Counted from the first letter of the stretch, positions 52,338 through 61,533 are shown. The stretch: DNA of 64,000 nucleotides from Christiangramia sp. OXR-203 (GCF_034372165.1 NZ_CP139698.1:2046001-2110000); one strand, 5' to 3'. Numbers and translations are program-made. The notes: a model not told the origin generated them from the letters alone.

Positions 52338-53684
52338 ATGAAAAAATATGATGTTTTCATAATCGGCTCGGGTATGGCCGGTATGACAATCGCTAATAAA
52401 TGTGCCTCAAAAGGTCTTTCGGTCGGCATAACCGATGAACTACCTTATGGTGGCACCTGTGCCCTACGAGGCTGTGACCCAAAAAAAGTGATTATCGGTG
52501 CCACGGAAGTACGCGACTTCGCGCAAAGACTTAAAGGGAAAGGCATTGATACCATTCCGAATATCAACTGGAAGGATATAATGGCGTTCAAACAGACCTT
52601 TGTCGATGAAATGCCGAGGAAAATAGAAAAGGGGTATAAGAAGAACGGCATCGACACCTTTCACAGTTCCGCTACGTTTAGAAATGAAAATACCTTAAGT
52701 GTAGGTAACGAGACCATTCAAGCTGATAAAGTTGTAATTGCGTCAGGTTCAAAACCAAAAGTTTTAGATTTTGAAGGCGGACAGCTTGCGAAAACGAGTA
52801 CGGATTTTCTAAACCTTAAGGAATTACCCCAATCCCTGCTTTTCATCGGTGGTGGATATATCGCCTTTGAATTCGCCCATATTGCCGCACGTTCTGGTGC
52901 CGAGGTAACAATAGTACATCGAGGCAAACGTCCATTGGAAAACTTTGACAAGGATATTGTAAAACATTTGGTCGATATCACACGTAATTTAGGGATTAAG
53001 ATTGTTCTGGAAACTGAAGTTTCTAAAATTGAAAGTAAAGATGGCCACTACATAACCACAGGAATTTCAAACGGAAACGAAACTACCTACAAAGCGGCAG
53101 CGGTATTTAATTCCGCTGGTCGTCCCCCAGCCATTTTTGATTTAGAATTGGAAAAAGCAGGTATATCCTTCTCAAAAAAGGGCATAGAGGTCAACGAATA
53201 CCTTCAGAGCACAACTAACGCGAACATATATGCAGCAGGCGATGCAGCGGACTCAAGAGGATTGCCCCTAACACCTGTAGCTGTTTTGGAAGGACACGTC
53301 GTAGCTTCAAATATCATTAAAGGAAATAAGAAAAAAGTCAGTTATCCCCCCATGCCTTCCGTAGTTTTCACTTTGCCCACTATGGCAACCGTTGGCCTAT
53401 TGGAAGATGAGGCTAAAGAAAAAGGATATGATATCAATGTCAATTTTGAAAAAGTGGATAATTGGTTCAATGCGAGACGCCTGAATGTGGATGAATATGC
53501 TTATAAAACAATCATCGATAAAAATAATAATACCATTTTGGGCGCGCATCTGATCGGGCCTCATTGTGAAGAAACAATAAATCTTTTTGCAATGGCGATA
53601 AAGACCAAGATGACCATAAGCGATTTGCGAACAATGATATTTTCATATCCTACAATGGCATCTGACCTAACCTATATACTCTAA
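52338..53684 (+). CDS. Pyridine nucleotide-disulfide oxidoreductase, atypical mercuric-reductase candidate
   Basis: This 448-residue flavoprotein has the FAD-binding FIIGSGMAGMTIANKC, a redox disulfide GGTCALRGCDPKK, NAD-binding LFIGGGYIAFEFAHIAARSG and the FAD contact IYAAGDAADS. It differs from MerA: it has no N-terminal HMA domain, no C-terminal Cys-Cys pair, and the catalytic His-Glu dyad of the dihydrolipoyl dehydrogenase group is replaced by FSYPTMASDL. Its place after merTP makes Hg(II) reduction a plausible job, but the missing ligands argue for an alternative substrate or mechanism. Confidence 0.85.
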   Translation: MKKYDVFIIGSGMAGMTIANKCASKGLSVGITDELPYGGTCALRGCDPKKVIIGATEVRDFAQRLKGKGIDTIPNINWKDIMAFKQTFVDEMPRKIEKGYKKNGIDTFHSSATFRNENTLSVGNETIQADKVVIASGSKPKVLDFEGGQLAKTSTDFLNLKELPQSLLFIGGGYIAFEFAHIAARSGAEVTIVHRGKRPLENFDKDIVKHLVDITRNLGIKIVLETEVSKIESKDGHYITTGISNGNETTYKAAAVFNSAGRPPAIFDLELEKAGISFSKKGIEVNEYLQSTTNANIYAAGDAADSRGLPLTPVAVLEGHVVASNIIKGNKKKVSYPPMPSVVFTLPTMATVGLLEDEAKEKGYDINVNFEKVDNWFNARRLNVDEYAYKTIIDKNNNTILGAHLIGPHCEETINLFAMAIKTKMTISDLRTMIFSYPTMASDLTYIL

Positions 53685-53693
53685 CTATTATTT

Positions 53694-53918
53694 ATGGAAA
53701 CTACAATATTAAAATCTACGATCACCTGCCCTGAATGCGGCCACAAAACAGAAGAAGAAATGCCGACGAACGCTTGTCAATTCTTTTACGAATGCGAGAA
53801 TTGCAAAGAAGTATTAAGACCAAACGAGGGAGATTGTTGCGTATTCTGTTCTTACGGTACTGTGGCCTGCCCACCAATTCAAGAAAATAAAAGATGTAAT
53901 AATTCAAGTTGTTGCTAA
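53694..53918 (+). CDS. GDCCVxC-domain zinc-ribbon-like protein
   Basis: This 74-residue protein has a CPECGHK zinc-knuckle, a second CENCKEVLRP pair and the motif GDCCVFCSYG. Homologues may carry selenocysteine in this motif; here TGT codes Cys. The C-terminus ends NNSSCC. It is found beside mer-type genes and could bind Hg or other soft metals. Confidence 0.85.
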   Translation: METTILKSTITCPECGHKTEEEMPTNACQFFYECENCKEVLRPNEGDCCVFCSYGTVACPPIQENKRCNNSSCC

Positions 53919-53937
53919 ACATTATAATGGACAAATT

Positions 53938-54324
53938 ATGAATATGGAACAGCACAAATTACCCACTGATTTAATCTTGGATATAAAAACAAGATTAAAA
54001 ACTTTGAGTGGTCAATTAAGCGGCATTGTTAAAATGCTTGATGAAGGAAAGGACCCCGAACAAATAAACATACAGTTCAAATCCATTGATAAGGGGATTC
54101 AAAAAGCACATTACTTACTGCTGGATGAAGTTTATCGAAAAGCACTTGCTATTGGAATTGTAAAGGCCGTGGACTCTTGCCCAGGAAATTGTGGTAATGA
54201 AGATAAAATTGAATATTTAAAAAGTGAATTTCCCAATTTGGAATTATCCGATTTGACCAATCGCTTAAAAGAAATCCAAACCATTGAAACCAGATTAAAA
54301 GACTACAACGAAAAAAAAGGTTAA
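53938..54324 (+). CDS. CsoR/RcnR-like metal-sensing regulator, atypical ligands
   Basis: This 128-residue helical protein resembles CsoR-type repressors (LKTLSGQLSGIVKMLDEGKD and DKGIQKAHYLLLDEVYRKAL). The usual Cys-His-Cys copper ligands are not all present: only the His in KAHYL matches, with Asp or Glu where Cys is expected, and a separate SCPGNCGNED pair near residue 80 may serve instead. It starts after the GDCCVxC gene. Likely autoregulates the mer genes. Confidence 0.8.
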   Translation: MNMEQHKLPTDLILDIKTRLKTLSGQLSGIVKMLDEGKDPEQINIQFKSIDKGIQKAHYLLLDEVYRKALAIGIVKAVDSCPGNCGNEDKIEYLKSEFPNLELSDLTNRLKEIQTIETRLKDYNEKKG

Positions 54325-54438
54325 AAAAAGTTTGGTGATCCCCTACCTCACGTTCTCATCTTTGTTCCATTATTAATTTGAACTTAAAATAAGATGAATT
54401 GTGCAACAATCACGAATTCATTGAAAAAAAAGAACATT

Positions 54439-54711
54439 ATGAGTAAACGACAAATCGAGATTTTTACAGCAGGTTGCCCTGTATGCGAGCCTGTGTTACA
54501 ATTAGTAAATGAGACAGCAGGAAAGGACTGCGAAATCACACTTCATAATCTGTCCGAGCAATGCGAAAGTAAAATCTGTGTTTCAAAAATGAAGGAATAT
54601 GGGGTTACAAGAGTTCCCGCCATTGCTGTTGACGGAAAACTACTGAATTGCTGCACCAACATCGAAATCACAAAAGAGGATTTGGTAAACGCGGGAATAG
54701 GAAGTTGTTAG
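54439..54711 (+). CDS. Thioredoxin/glutaredoxin-like cysteine-rich protein
   Basis: The 90-residue protein starts at ATG 54439 (MSKRQIEIFTAGCPVCEPVL). The upstream in-frame ATG at 54394 adds 15 unlike residues. A thioredoxin-like fold with CPVC near residue 13, cis-Pro (RVPAIAVDG) and further Cys (NCCTNI, terminal GSC) is seen. It may hand Hg or another metal to the flavoenzyme, or restore its disulfide. Confidence 0.8.
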   Translation: MSKRQIEIFTAGCPVCEPVLQLVNETAGKDCEITLHNLSEQCESKICVSKMKEYGVTRVPAIAVDGKLLNCCTNIEITKEDLVNAGIGSC

Positions 54712-54713
54712 GT

Positions 54714-55328
54714 ATGGCAATTACTAAATGGAACAAAAAAGCATCTATGGGGACTGCTGTATTTTCAGCAGTTTCCCTTAAACTATGCTGCTGGGGTCCT
54801 TTGCTACTTACAAGTGTAGCTGGTATTAGTGGAAGTTCTGTCTATATTTCTTGGCTTATCGCCTTGAAACCTTATCTGTTGGTTATACCATTTTTGTCAT
54901 TGGGACTGGCCTTTTATCAGGTTTATAAAAAAAAGAAGGTGGACGATTGTGGCAGCTGTGATACTGCTAAACCATCATTTTTTAAATCAAAAATCTATTT
55001 GTGGTTAGTTACAGTGTTTGTTGTTGTAATGACATTGGTTTCTTATTATCCGCAAATATTTCACCCAATGGCCACAAAAGGAATTGTTGCAACAAACAAT
55101 ACACATATTCAAACTGTAAAGTTGAATATTGAAGGGATGGTATGCTCTGGTTGTGAAAAAAATATCAACCATTCTGTAAATAAAATTGACGGGGTTACAA
55201 ATGTATCTACGTCTTATGAAGAAGGGACTTCAAATATAGAATTTGATACAACTAAAACGAATTTCGATGAGATAAAAAAGGTTATTCAATCAAAAGGGTA
55301 TTTGATTACAAATACTAAAGACCAATAG
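54714..55328 (+). CDS. merTP: Second MerTP-like transport protein
   Basis: From ATG 54714 (MAITKWNKKASMGTAVFSAV; the in-frame 54648 start lies inside the previous gene) this 204-residue protein has a MerT-like membrane part with KLCCWGPLLLTSVAG and a CGSCDT loop. The C-terminal HMA domain has GMVCSGCEKNINHSVNKIDG. It is diverged from the copy at 51714. Two importers in one locus may serve different metals or simply raise flux. Confidence 0.85.
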   Translation: MAITKWNKKASMGTAVFSAVSLKLCCWGPLLLTSVAGISGSSVYISWLIALKPYLLVIPFLSLGLAFYQVYKKKKVDDCGSCDTAKPSFFKSKIYLWLVTVFVVVMTLVSYYPQIFHPMATKGIVATNNTHIQTVKLNIEGMVCSGCEKNINHSVNKIDGVTNVSTSYEEGTSNIEFDTTKTNFDEIKKVIQSKGYLITNTKDQ

Positions 55329-55407
55329 ACACGTTCCCATTGTGATGACAAAGACATAAATCGAGAACAACTTATTCCAATTTGTTGGTAATAATTCGTG
55401 AAGAGCA

Positions 55408-55440
55408 AATTCTACAAATCATTCAGCATATTACGTAACA
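55408..55440. promoter_or_regulatory. 33-bp direct repeat, copy 1, upstream of HMA-AraC copy 3
   Basis: A 33-base segment here is identical to 56612-56644, starting AATTCTACAAATCATTCAG and including TATTACGTAAC. Similarity continues with gaps for about 40 bases to an ATTTGCATTATA-like stretch. The two sites precede the HMA-AraC gene at 55558 and the CopA gene at 56697. It is most simply a shared regulatory site, perhaps for the adjacent HMA-AraC protein. Confidence 0.6.
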
Positions 55441-55557
55441 CATTAAATTCTTTTAATCCTGATATTTGCATTATAAAAAATTAATATCAAAGTGTAGCCA
55501 TCAACATATTGGATACTATCGTCAAAACTTCCTAATAAGGGTATTTTATAAGCTCCT

Positions 55558-56124
55558 ATGATTAAAGAAATTTTTATACGCAATATGGTCTGTGACAGGT
55601 GCATCAAAGTGCTTAGAACAGAATTTAAAAACGAGGATATTGACTTAATCGAAATCGAATTGGGTCGTATTAAAGTGGGAATTAAAAATGAATCTCAATT
55701 TGAACGTATAATAGCTATCTTGGAAGATGATGGCTTTTCAATAATTAAATCCCCCAAGAAAAAATTAGTAGAAAAGGTAAAGATTGAACTGATTCACATA
55801 TTGGAACAAGTGCCATTCGGACTTGAAGAAAATCTATCAAGTTTCCTCTCAAAAAAATTAAAAAAAGAATATTCGAAAATCAGTAAAACATTCTCTTTCA
55901 TTGAAGAGGTAACTATCGAAAAATATTTTATCAAGCTAAAAATAGAGAAAGTCAAAGAACTCATTCAGTCTCAAGAATATAATTTCACGCAAATAAGCCA
56001 AATGCTCGATTATAAACACTTAAACCATTTAAGCAAACAGTTTAAAAATGAAACAGGTATGAGCTTAACGGACTATAAGTTAAATCGAAAGGGAGGTAGA
56101 AAATCACTGGACAAAATTATATAG
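55558..56124 (+). CDS. HMA-AraC fusion transcriptional regulator (copy 3)
   Basis: This 188-residue protein has an HMA-like N-terminus (IFIRNMVCDRCIKVLRTEF) and a C-terminal AraC-type DNA-binding region (VKELIQSQEYNFTQISQMLD, LNHLSKQFKNETGMSLTDY). It is most like the copy at 28210. A 33-base repeat upstream also occurs before the copper ATPase, making self- and CopA regulation likely. Confidence 0.85.
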   Translation: MIKEIFIRNMVCDRCIKVLRTEFKNEDIDLIEIELGRIKVGIKNESQFERIIAILEDDGFSIIKSPKKKLVEKVKIELIHILEQVPFGLEENLSSFLSKKLKKEYSKISKTFSFIEEVTIEKYFIKLKIEKVKELIQSQEYNFTQISQMLDYKHLNHLSKQFKNETGMSLTDYKLNRKGGRKSLDKII

Positions 56125-56203
56125 ATAATAACCAATATTATAACATACAAATTATCTGTCAAAATCTAAATTTGAGGAATTAATAACTAAAAAATTATAA
56201 AAT

Positions 56204-56524
56204 ATGAAACATTCAAGGTTAATTGATGCACTAAATAATTGTGCTGCCCACTGTAATTATTGCGCAGATGCCTGTCTTGACGAAGGCGACATTAAAATGA
56301 TGGTTGATTGTATTAGGACCGATAGGACCTGTGCTGAAATCTGTAGCGCCACGGCAAATTTACTTGCTTCAAATTATTCCGATGTAAGGGGTATGGTAGA
56401 GCAATGCCGTGATATCTGTAAAAAATGTGCAGATGTATGTGAAAAACACGACCATAAACATTGTCAAGAATGTGCAGATGCCTGCAGAAAATGTGCTGAA
56501 GCTTGTGAGGATTTCTTAAGCTAA
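56204..56524 (+). CDS. Four-helix-bundle copper-binding (Csp-like) protein
   Basis: This 106-residue protein is Cys-rich in helical spacing: NNCAAHCNYCADACLD, DRTCAEICSATANLL, EQCRDICKKCADVCEKH and CQECADACRKCAEACEDF. This fits the Csp copper-storage fold, in which Cys residues line the bundle core and hold many Cu(I) ions. No signal peptide is evident, so it is probably cytosolic, like Csp3. It lies between a metal regulator and CopA. Confidence 0.88.
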   Translation: MKHSRLIDALNNCAAHCNYCADACLDEGDIKMMVDCIRTDRTCAEICSATANLLASNYSDVRGMVEQCRDICKKCADVCEKHDHKHCQECADACRKCAEACEDFLS

Positions 56525-56557
56525 AAAGTAGAAAGCTTATTTGCTAAGCAAGACGCT

Positions 56558-56590
56558 ATCAAGGACTACAAGATGATTGTAGTCCTTGAT
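56558..56590. terminator. Perfect 14-bp inverted repeat after the Csp gene
   Basis: ATCAAGGACTACAA and TTGTAGTCCTTGAT are perfectly inverted around GATGA. It begins 34 bases after the Csp stop codon. The strong stem suits transcription termination or RNA end protection, though no T-run follows (next bases TCGTTATAGG). Confidence 0.6.
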
Positions 56591-56611
56591 TCGTTATAGG
56601 TGATATGGGAG

Positions 56612-56644
56612 AATTCTACAAATCATTCAGCATATTACGTAACA
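56612..56644. promoter_or_regulatory. 33-bp direct repeat, copy 2, upstream of copA
   Basis: This is the exact second copy of the segment at 55408-55440; it lies 53 bases before the CopA start at 56697. Downstream similarity continues to a GAAATTTGTATTG stretch that may serve as a promoter. The arrangement fits joint control of copA and the HMA-AraC regulator gene. Confidence 0.6.
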
Positions 56645-56696
56645 TATTAAAGCCTATTAATTCCGAAATTTGTATTGTATAAATTAGAATAGGTTT

Positions 56697-58955
56697 ATGG
56701 AAACAATCAACATATTTGAAACCGAAAAAAAGAATCATAAAAAGGGAATAAAAAAATCCTTTCCAGTAACAGGTATGACCTGTGCGGCCTGTGCATCCAG
56801 TGTTGAATCTATACTCTCACATACCGAAGGTGTGAACAAGGCCGAGGTTAACTTTGCCAGCAGTTCGGTATTGGTGGATTACGACGAAGCCACTACCGAA
56901 GAACAATTGCAAAACGCTTTAAGACAGGTCGGTTACGATATTATAATTGATGCCGCAGACCCTTCGGAAGTACAGCAAGAACTTCAGCAAAAGCATTATC
57001 AGGACATAAAAAACCGAACCATCTGGTCGGCGATACTTACGCTACCCATTTTTGTGTTGGGAATGTTCTATATGCAATGGGAACCAGGCAAATGGATTTC
57101 ATTGGTATTGGCCTTTCCAATTCTTTTTTGGTTTGGGCGCAGTTTTTTCATCAATGCCTTCAAGCAGGCCAAACACGGTAAAGCAAATATGGATACCTTG
57201 GTGGCGTTGAGTACCGGAATCGCCTTCCTCTTTAGTGTATTCAATACCTTTTTTCCTGAATTTTGGTTAAGTCGTGGCATCGAGCCTCACGTATATTACG
57301 AAGCGGCTACCGTGATTATCACCTTTATTTCCTTGGGGAAACTATTGGAAGAAAAGGCAAAATCAAATACATCTTCAGCCATTAAAAAACTAATGGGGCT
57401 TCAGCCTAAAACCCTTAAAATTATTGAGAATGGGGAAGAGAGGGAAATCCCTATTTCATCCGTACAGGTGGGTCAGACCATTTTGGTGCGTCCCGGAGAA
57501 AAGATTCCGGTGGATGGCGAAGTTTCCAAGGGAAGCTCGTATGTAGATGAAAGTATGATTACGGGAGAACCTGTTCCAGTTCAGAAATCCCAAGGGGAAA
57601 AGGTATTCGCCGGTACGGTTAATCAGAAAGGAAGCTTTCAATTTACCGCTGAAAAAGTTGGTGGAGAAACCTTGCTTTCCCAAATTATTAAAATGGTTCA
57701 GCAAGCGCAAGGGAGTAAGGCACCGGTTCAAAAACTGGTCGATAAGATTGCCGGTATCTTCGTTCCCGTGGTATTGGGTATTTCCTTTGTAACCTTCATC
57801 GTCTGGATGTCTATAGGTGGCGACAATGGCTTTTCACAAGCCTTGTTGACCTCTGTAGCCGTGTTGATTATTGCTTGTCCCTGTGCCTTGGGCTTGGCAA
57901 CGCCTACCGCCATAATGGTAGGTATCGGCAAGGGAGCAGAAAACAATATTTTGATAAAAGATGCCGAAAGTTTAGAACTTGGCCATAAAGTGAATGCAGT
58001 AATCCTTGATAAAACGGGGACGATTACAGAAGGAAAACCATTGGTAACCAACATACTTTGGAAGGACAAGCTTGAAAATCAGAACGATTACAAGAAAATT
58101 CTCTTGTCTATCGAAGCACAATCAGAACATCCCTTGGCAGAAGCCGTCGTCAATCATTTAAAAGAGGAAAATATTGTACAAGCAGAAATTATTTCCTTCG
58201 AAAGTATCACAGGAAAAGGCGTAAAGGCCCAATCAGAGAAAGGTTCAAAATATTATGTGGGCAACCATAAACTTATGGTTGAAAAGAATATTCAAATCGA
58301 CGCTTCTTTGATACAAACAGCAGAAAGTCTGGAAGAGAAAGCAAAAACAGTCATATTTTTTAGTAACGAACATCAAGTTCTTGCGATACTTGCCATTGCG
58401 GACAAGATTAAAGAAACTTCAAAAAAAGCCATAGCTACGCTTCAAGAAAGAGGCATCGAGGTCTATATGCTCACGGGAGATAACAATAAAACGGCTTCTG
58501 CCGTGGCAAATCAAGTAGGGATTTCAAATTACCAGGGCGAAGTAATGCCTTCGGACAAAGCGGCTTTTGTCGAAAAATTACAGGCGGACGGAAAAATAGT
58601 CGCAATGGTTGGCGATGGTATCAACGATTCGCACGCTTTGGCGCAAGCCAATGTAAGTATTGCAATGGGTAAAGGTTCGGACATAGCAATGGATGTCGCA
58701 AAAATGACCTTGATAACGTCAGATTTGCAATCCATCCCAAAAGCATTGGAACTGTCAAAAAGAACCGTGTTGGGCATACGTCAAAACTTATTTTGGGCAT
58801 TCATTTATAACATCATCGGTATTCCAATTGCAGCGGGAATTCTGTATCCCGTAAACGGTTTTTTATTGGACCCGATGATTGCAGGCGCAGCAATGGCATT
58901 CAGTAGTGTATCTGTTGTTGCAAATAGCTTAAGACTTAAACGAGTAAAACTTTAA
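56697..58955 (+). CDS. copA: CopA-type Cu(I) P1B ATPase with one HMA domain
   Basis: This 752-residue protein has one N-terminal HMA domain (about residues 18-85, [18 protein letters not shown]), a metal site [13 protein letters not shown] in TM6 (about 390), the TGEP actuator loop, [11 protein letters not shown] (about 437), SEHPLAEAV and [12 protein letters not shown]. This is the standard cytoplasmic Cu(I) exporter architecture. The hinge reads DSHAL where DAPAL is usual. It is followed by a small HMA chaperone gene. Confidence 0.95.
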   Translation: METINIFETEKKNHKKGIKKSFPVTGMTCAACASSVESILSHTEGVNKAEVNFASSSVLVDYDEATTEEQLQNALRQVGYDIIIDAADPSEVQQELQQKHYQDIKNRTIWSAILTLPIFVLGMFYMQWEPGKWISLVLAFPILFWFGRSFFINAFKQAKHGKANMDTLVALSTGIAFLFSVFNTFFPEFWLSRGIEPHVYYEAATVIITFISLGKLLEEKAKSNTSSAIKKLMGLQPKTLKIIENGEEREIPISSVQVGQTILVRPGEKIPVDGEVSKGSSYVDESMITGEPVPVQKSQGEKVFAGTVNQKGSFQFTAEKVGGETLLSQIIKMVQQAQGSKAPVQKLVDKIAGIFVPVVLGISFVTFIVWMSIGGDNGFSQALLTSVAVLIIACPCALGLATPTAIMVGIGKGAENNILIKDAESLELGHKVNAVILDKTGTITEGKPLVTNILWKDKLENQNDYKKILLSIEAQSEHPLAEAVVNHLKEENIVQAEIISFESITGKGVKAQSEKGSKYYVGNHKLMVEKNIQIDASLIQTAESLEEKAKTVIFFSNEHQVLAILAIADKIKETSKKAIATLQERGIEVYMLTGDNNKTASAVANQVGISNYQGEVMPSDKAAFVEKLQADGKIVAMVGDGINDSHALAQANVSIAMGKGSDIAMDVAKMTLITSDLQSIPKALELSKRTVLGIRQNLFWAFIYNIIGIPIAAGILYPVNGFLLDPMIAGAAMAFSSVSVVANSLRLKRVKL

Positions 58956-58975
58956 TAATAAATAAATTCAATACT

Positions 58976-59188
58976 ATGAAAACTTTAAAATTTAAAACAA
59001 ATATCAATTGTGGTGGGTGTGTATCGAAAGTAACCCCTTTTTTAAACAAACAAGAAGGTGTAGAAAGTTGGGAAGTAGATACTGCCAATCCTAATAAAAT
59101 CTTAACCATTGAAAGCGATGGTGCAACTAAAGAAGACGTAACATCTACTTTGCAAAAAGTAGGATTTAAAGCGGAACCTGTAGATTAA
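58976..59188 (+). CDS. HMA-domain metallochaperone
   Basis: This 70-residue single HMA domain has NINCGGCVSKVTPFLNKQEG and a beta-alpha fold like CopZ. It is encoded 20 bases after copA and most likely carries copper to it. Confidence 0.85.
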   Translation: MKTLKFKTNINCGGCVSKVTPFLNKQEGVESWEVDTANPNKILTIESDGATKEDVTSTLQKVGFKAEPVD

Positions 59189-59202
59189 TAAGTTTTTTTA
59201 AT

Positions 59203-59943
59203 ATGGCTTATATCTTAATTTCGGTTGTGATTGTTCTTTTTGCTGTTCATTTTTACAGAAAAGCAAAACGTCATAGTGTAAAGCCATTTCCAGAACATTG
59301 GCATAAATTATTGACGGATAATGTGCTGTTTTATAGAAATCTATCAAAAGACGCACAGCTAATTTTTCAGCAAAAAATGATGCTATTTTTAAGTGAGGTC
59401 TATATCGATGCTGTGCAGTTTGAACTGGAAGAGTTGGATAAGGTTTTAATTGCAGCAAGTGCCGTCATTCCAGTTTTTGGCTTCAAGGAATGGCACTACA
59501 CCAATTTAAGTGGTATCCTTTTATATCCAGATAATTTTAATGAGGATATGCAATTCAGCAGTAAGGATAACTCACGGAATATTGGTGGAATAGTTGGTAA
59601 TGGAAGGTTCGAGAAACAGATGATACTTTCCAAAAAAGCATTGTATCACGGCTTTAAAAATACAACCGATAAAAGTAATACTGGTATACACGAATTCGTA
59701 CATCTTATAGATAAGTTGGACGACAGAACAGACGGTGTGCCAGAACAGCTAAGGGAACATCAATATGCAATACCTTGATTAAATTTAATCCATGAAGAGA
59801 TGAAAGCGATAAATGATAACCATTCTGCTATTAGAAAATATGGAGGAACCAATCAAGCTGAATTCCTGGCCGTTGCTTCAGAGTATTTTTTTGAACGTCC
59901 AGACTTCCTAAAAAAGAAACATCCCGAATTATTCAAAATGTGA
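59203..59943 (+). pseudogene. MtfA-like zinc peptidase with in-frame TGA
   Basis: One frame of 246 codons is interrupted only by TGA at 59776-59778, between HQYAIP and LNLIHEEMKAI. Related proteins have Trp there (PWLNL), so TGG to TGA is the likely change. The upstream part has a membrane anchor, then HEFVHLIDKLDD (HExxH zinc motif, from about residue 166). The downstream part has QAEFLAVASEYFFERP, carrying the third zinc ligand (Glu). Truncation would remove it. MtfA-type peptidases belong to DUF980/M90; the locus role is unknown. Confidence 0.85.
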
Positions 59944-60204
59944 TTAAATGTTTTAATCAAAAAATGACTGATGTTGCCTAAAGATGTGAGGTCTTAAAAT
60001 GGATTGATAAGAACAGAATGAAGAGGAGCACATTCATTAATTCTATCGTTTTTTGGTACTAGAAGCTTTTCCCAAAATGTTGAGCTCTGAAATTGTCACT
60101 GATGAAGTTGGATAAACTTTAAGAGTAAAAGCATATTTAATTCTACAGAAGACCGAGCTGTAAAACGGATTGCTTTTTTCACTAAATTCGCTGCGCTATT
60201 CAAA

Positions 60205-60579
60205 ATGGGAAAAAAGATTCAAATAGTGATAATTGTACTTACCCTTGGCATTTTTTTAGTGCCAACGAGCGTATGGGCACATATTGATCTTTCCCACCCA
60301 TCTGAAAAAATCAGTTGTGCAGATAGTGCAGAACACTCAAAGAGCGATTGTTGCAAGGGTCATAAAAGCCAAGACAAGAAAGAAAAGGATTGCGATGGAA
60401 CCTGTGGAAGTATTTCCTGCCATTGCCCATCAACCACAATTTTACCAATAAATTATTCTTCAACTTCAGAAGCATCAAATCCTGTTGCTATGGCTGCTTT
60501 CAAAAATCTTTGGAACTATGCAAAACAACAGCCAAAACCAGTCTATTTCCAGATTTGGTCCCCGCCAAAATTAAGTTAG
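60205..60579 (+). CDS. Exported Cys/His-rich protein
   Basis: This 124-residue protein has a signal peptide (about residues 1-25, TSVWAH) and a mature part with CADSAEHSKSDCCKGHKSQ, CDGTCGSISCHCPSTT and a Pro-rich C-terminus (IWSPPKLS). Clustered Cys and His suggest periplasmic metal binding. The plan recalls HYC_CC_PP proteins but lacks close sequence identity, so the family is not assigned. Confidence 0.65.
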   Translation: MGKKIQIVIIVLTLGIFLVPTSVWAHIDLSHPSEKISCADSAEHSKSDCCKGHKSQDKKEKDCDGTCGSISCHCPSTTILPINYSSTSEASNPVAMAAFKNLWNYAKQQPKPVYFQIWSPPKLS

Positions 60580-60672
60580 TTCATCTACCTTGACAGCCAA
60601 AGCTATGTCAGATTGAAAACGAACTTCTTGTTTTCAAAATTAAAACGTATCAAATAATTCAAATCTTTTATA

Positions 60673-61533
60673 ATGAAATCAATATTTAACATATTGATAG
60701 TGCTATCGGTGGTGCTATCAACAACTACGGGCTTCGCCCAAATTAAAAACCCAACAAGGGAAACTGTAAAAATTCTCGGTAACTGCGATACGTGTAAATC
60801 AGCTATCGAAAATGCGGGAAAGCTTAAAAATGTGGCCAGCGTTACTTGGAACAAGGACAGCAAAATGGCAGAAATAAGCTTCGATTCCGAAAAAACAAAT
60901 CGGGACGAAATATTAAAACGCATCGCGTTGGCAGGTTATGACAACGACGAATATCTGGCACCGGATGCTGCTTATGCACAACTTGCCGAATATTGCAAGT
61001 ACGAAAGACAGCAAAAGCAGCCCATAAGGGCTATGGACCATACCAAAATGGAGAAGAAAAAAAATAAACCAATGGAAGAAATGACAATGCCTGAAATGAC
61101 GGAAACAAATCCAATGGAAGCCGTGTTCAATAATTATTTTGCTATAAAAGATGCCCTGGTAAAAACCAATGCGACGATAGCGAATGGAAAATCTGCGGAA
61201 TGGTTGACTATATTAAAAAACTTGAAAACAGAAGCGTTGACGGCGGAAGGGCAAACCGCTGTAACCAAGGTAATGCCATCTTTAATGGAAGCCGCAAAAA
61301 GCATTACAGCAACCAAGGATATTGGCAAGCAACGGGAAACATTCAAGGTTCTGTCAAAATATATGCACGATATAATTTCTGTTTACGATACCAATGAGAC
61401 CCTTTATTACCAATACTGCCCAATGCAGGATGCCAATTGGTTGAGCAAGGACAAGACCGTTAAAAATCCCTATTATGGTTCTCAAATGTTAAGCTGTGGC
61501 TCTACCGTGGAAACTATTGACACTAAAAATTGA
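60673..61533 (+). CDS. Exported HMA-DUF3347 fusion protein
   Basis: This 286-residue protein has a signal peptide (about residues 1-23), an HMA-like domain with GNCDTCKSAIENAGKLKN (about 32-100), a Met/Lys linker (MEEMTMPEMTETNPM) and a DUF3347 domain (about 140-286, [36 protein letters not shown]). It is the second fusion of DUF3347 with a metal-binding domain here, besides CusB. It should be a periplasmic copper or silver carrier. Confidence 0.85.
   Translation: MKSIFNILIVLSVVLSTTTGFAQIKNPTRETVKILGNCDTCKSAIENAGKLKNVASVTWNKDSKMAEISFDSEKTNRDEILKRIALAGYDNDEYLAPDAAYAQLAEYCKYERQQKQPIRAMDHTKMEKKKNKPMEEMTMPEMTETNPMEAVFNNYFAIKDALVKTNATIANGKSAEWLTILKNLKTEALTAEGQTAVTKVMPSLMEAAKSITATKDIGKQRETFKVLSKYMHDIISVYDTNETLYYQYCPMQDANWLSKDKTVKNPYYGSQMLSCGSTVETIDTKN

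Noticed and set aside
59203-59943. TGA read as Trp (alternative genetic code) or selenocysteine
   Set aside because: TGA is used as a normal stop elsewhere in the window (for example the integrase remnant at 8193-8195 and this gene at 59941-59943). The residue expected here is Trp, not Sec.
59941-59959. TGATTAAA/TTTAATCA inverted repeat at the end of the peptidase gene as a terminator
   Set aside because: The stem is short and A/T-only with a 3-base loop, and there is no T-run downstream on the plus strand.
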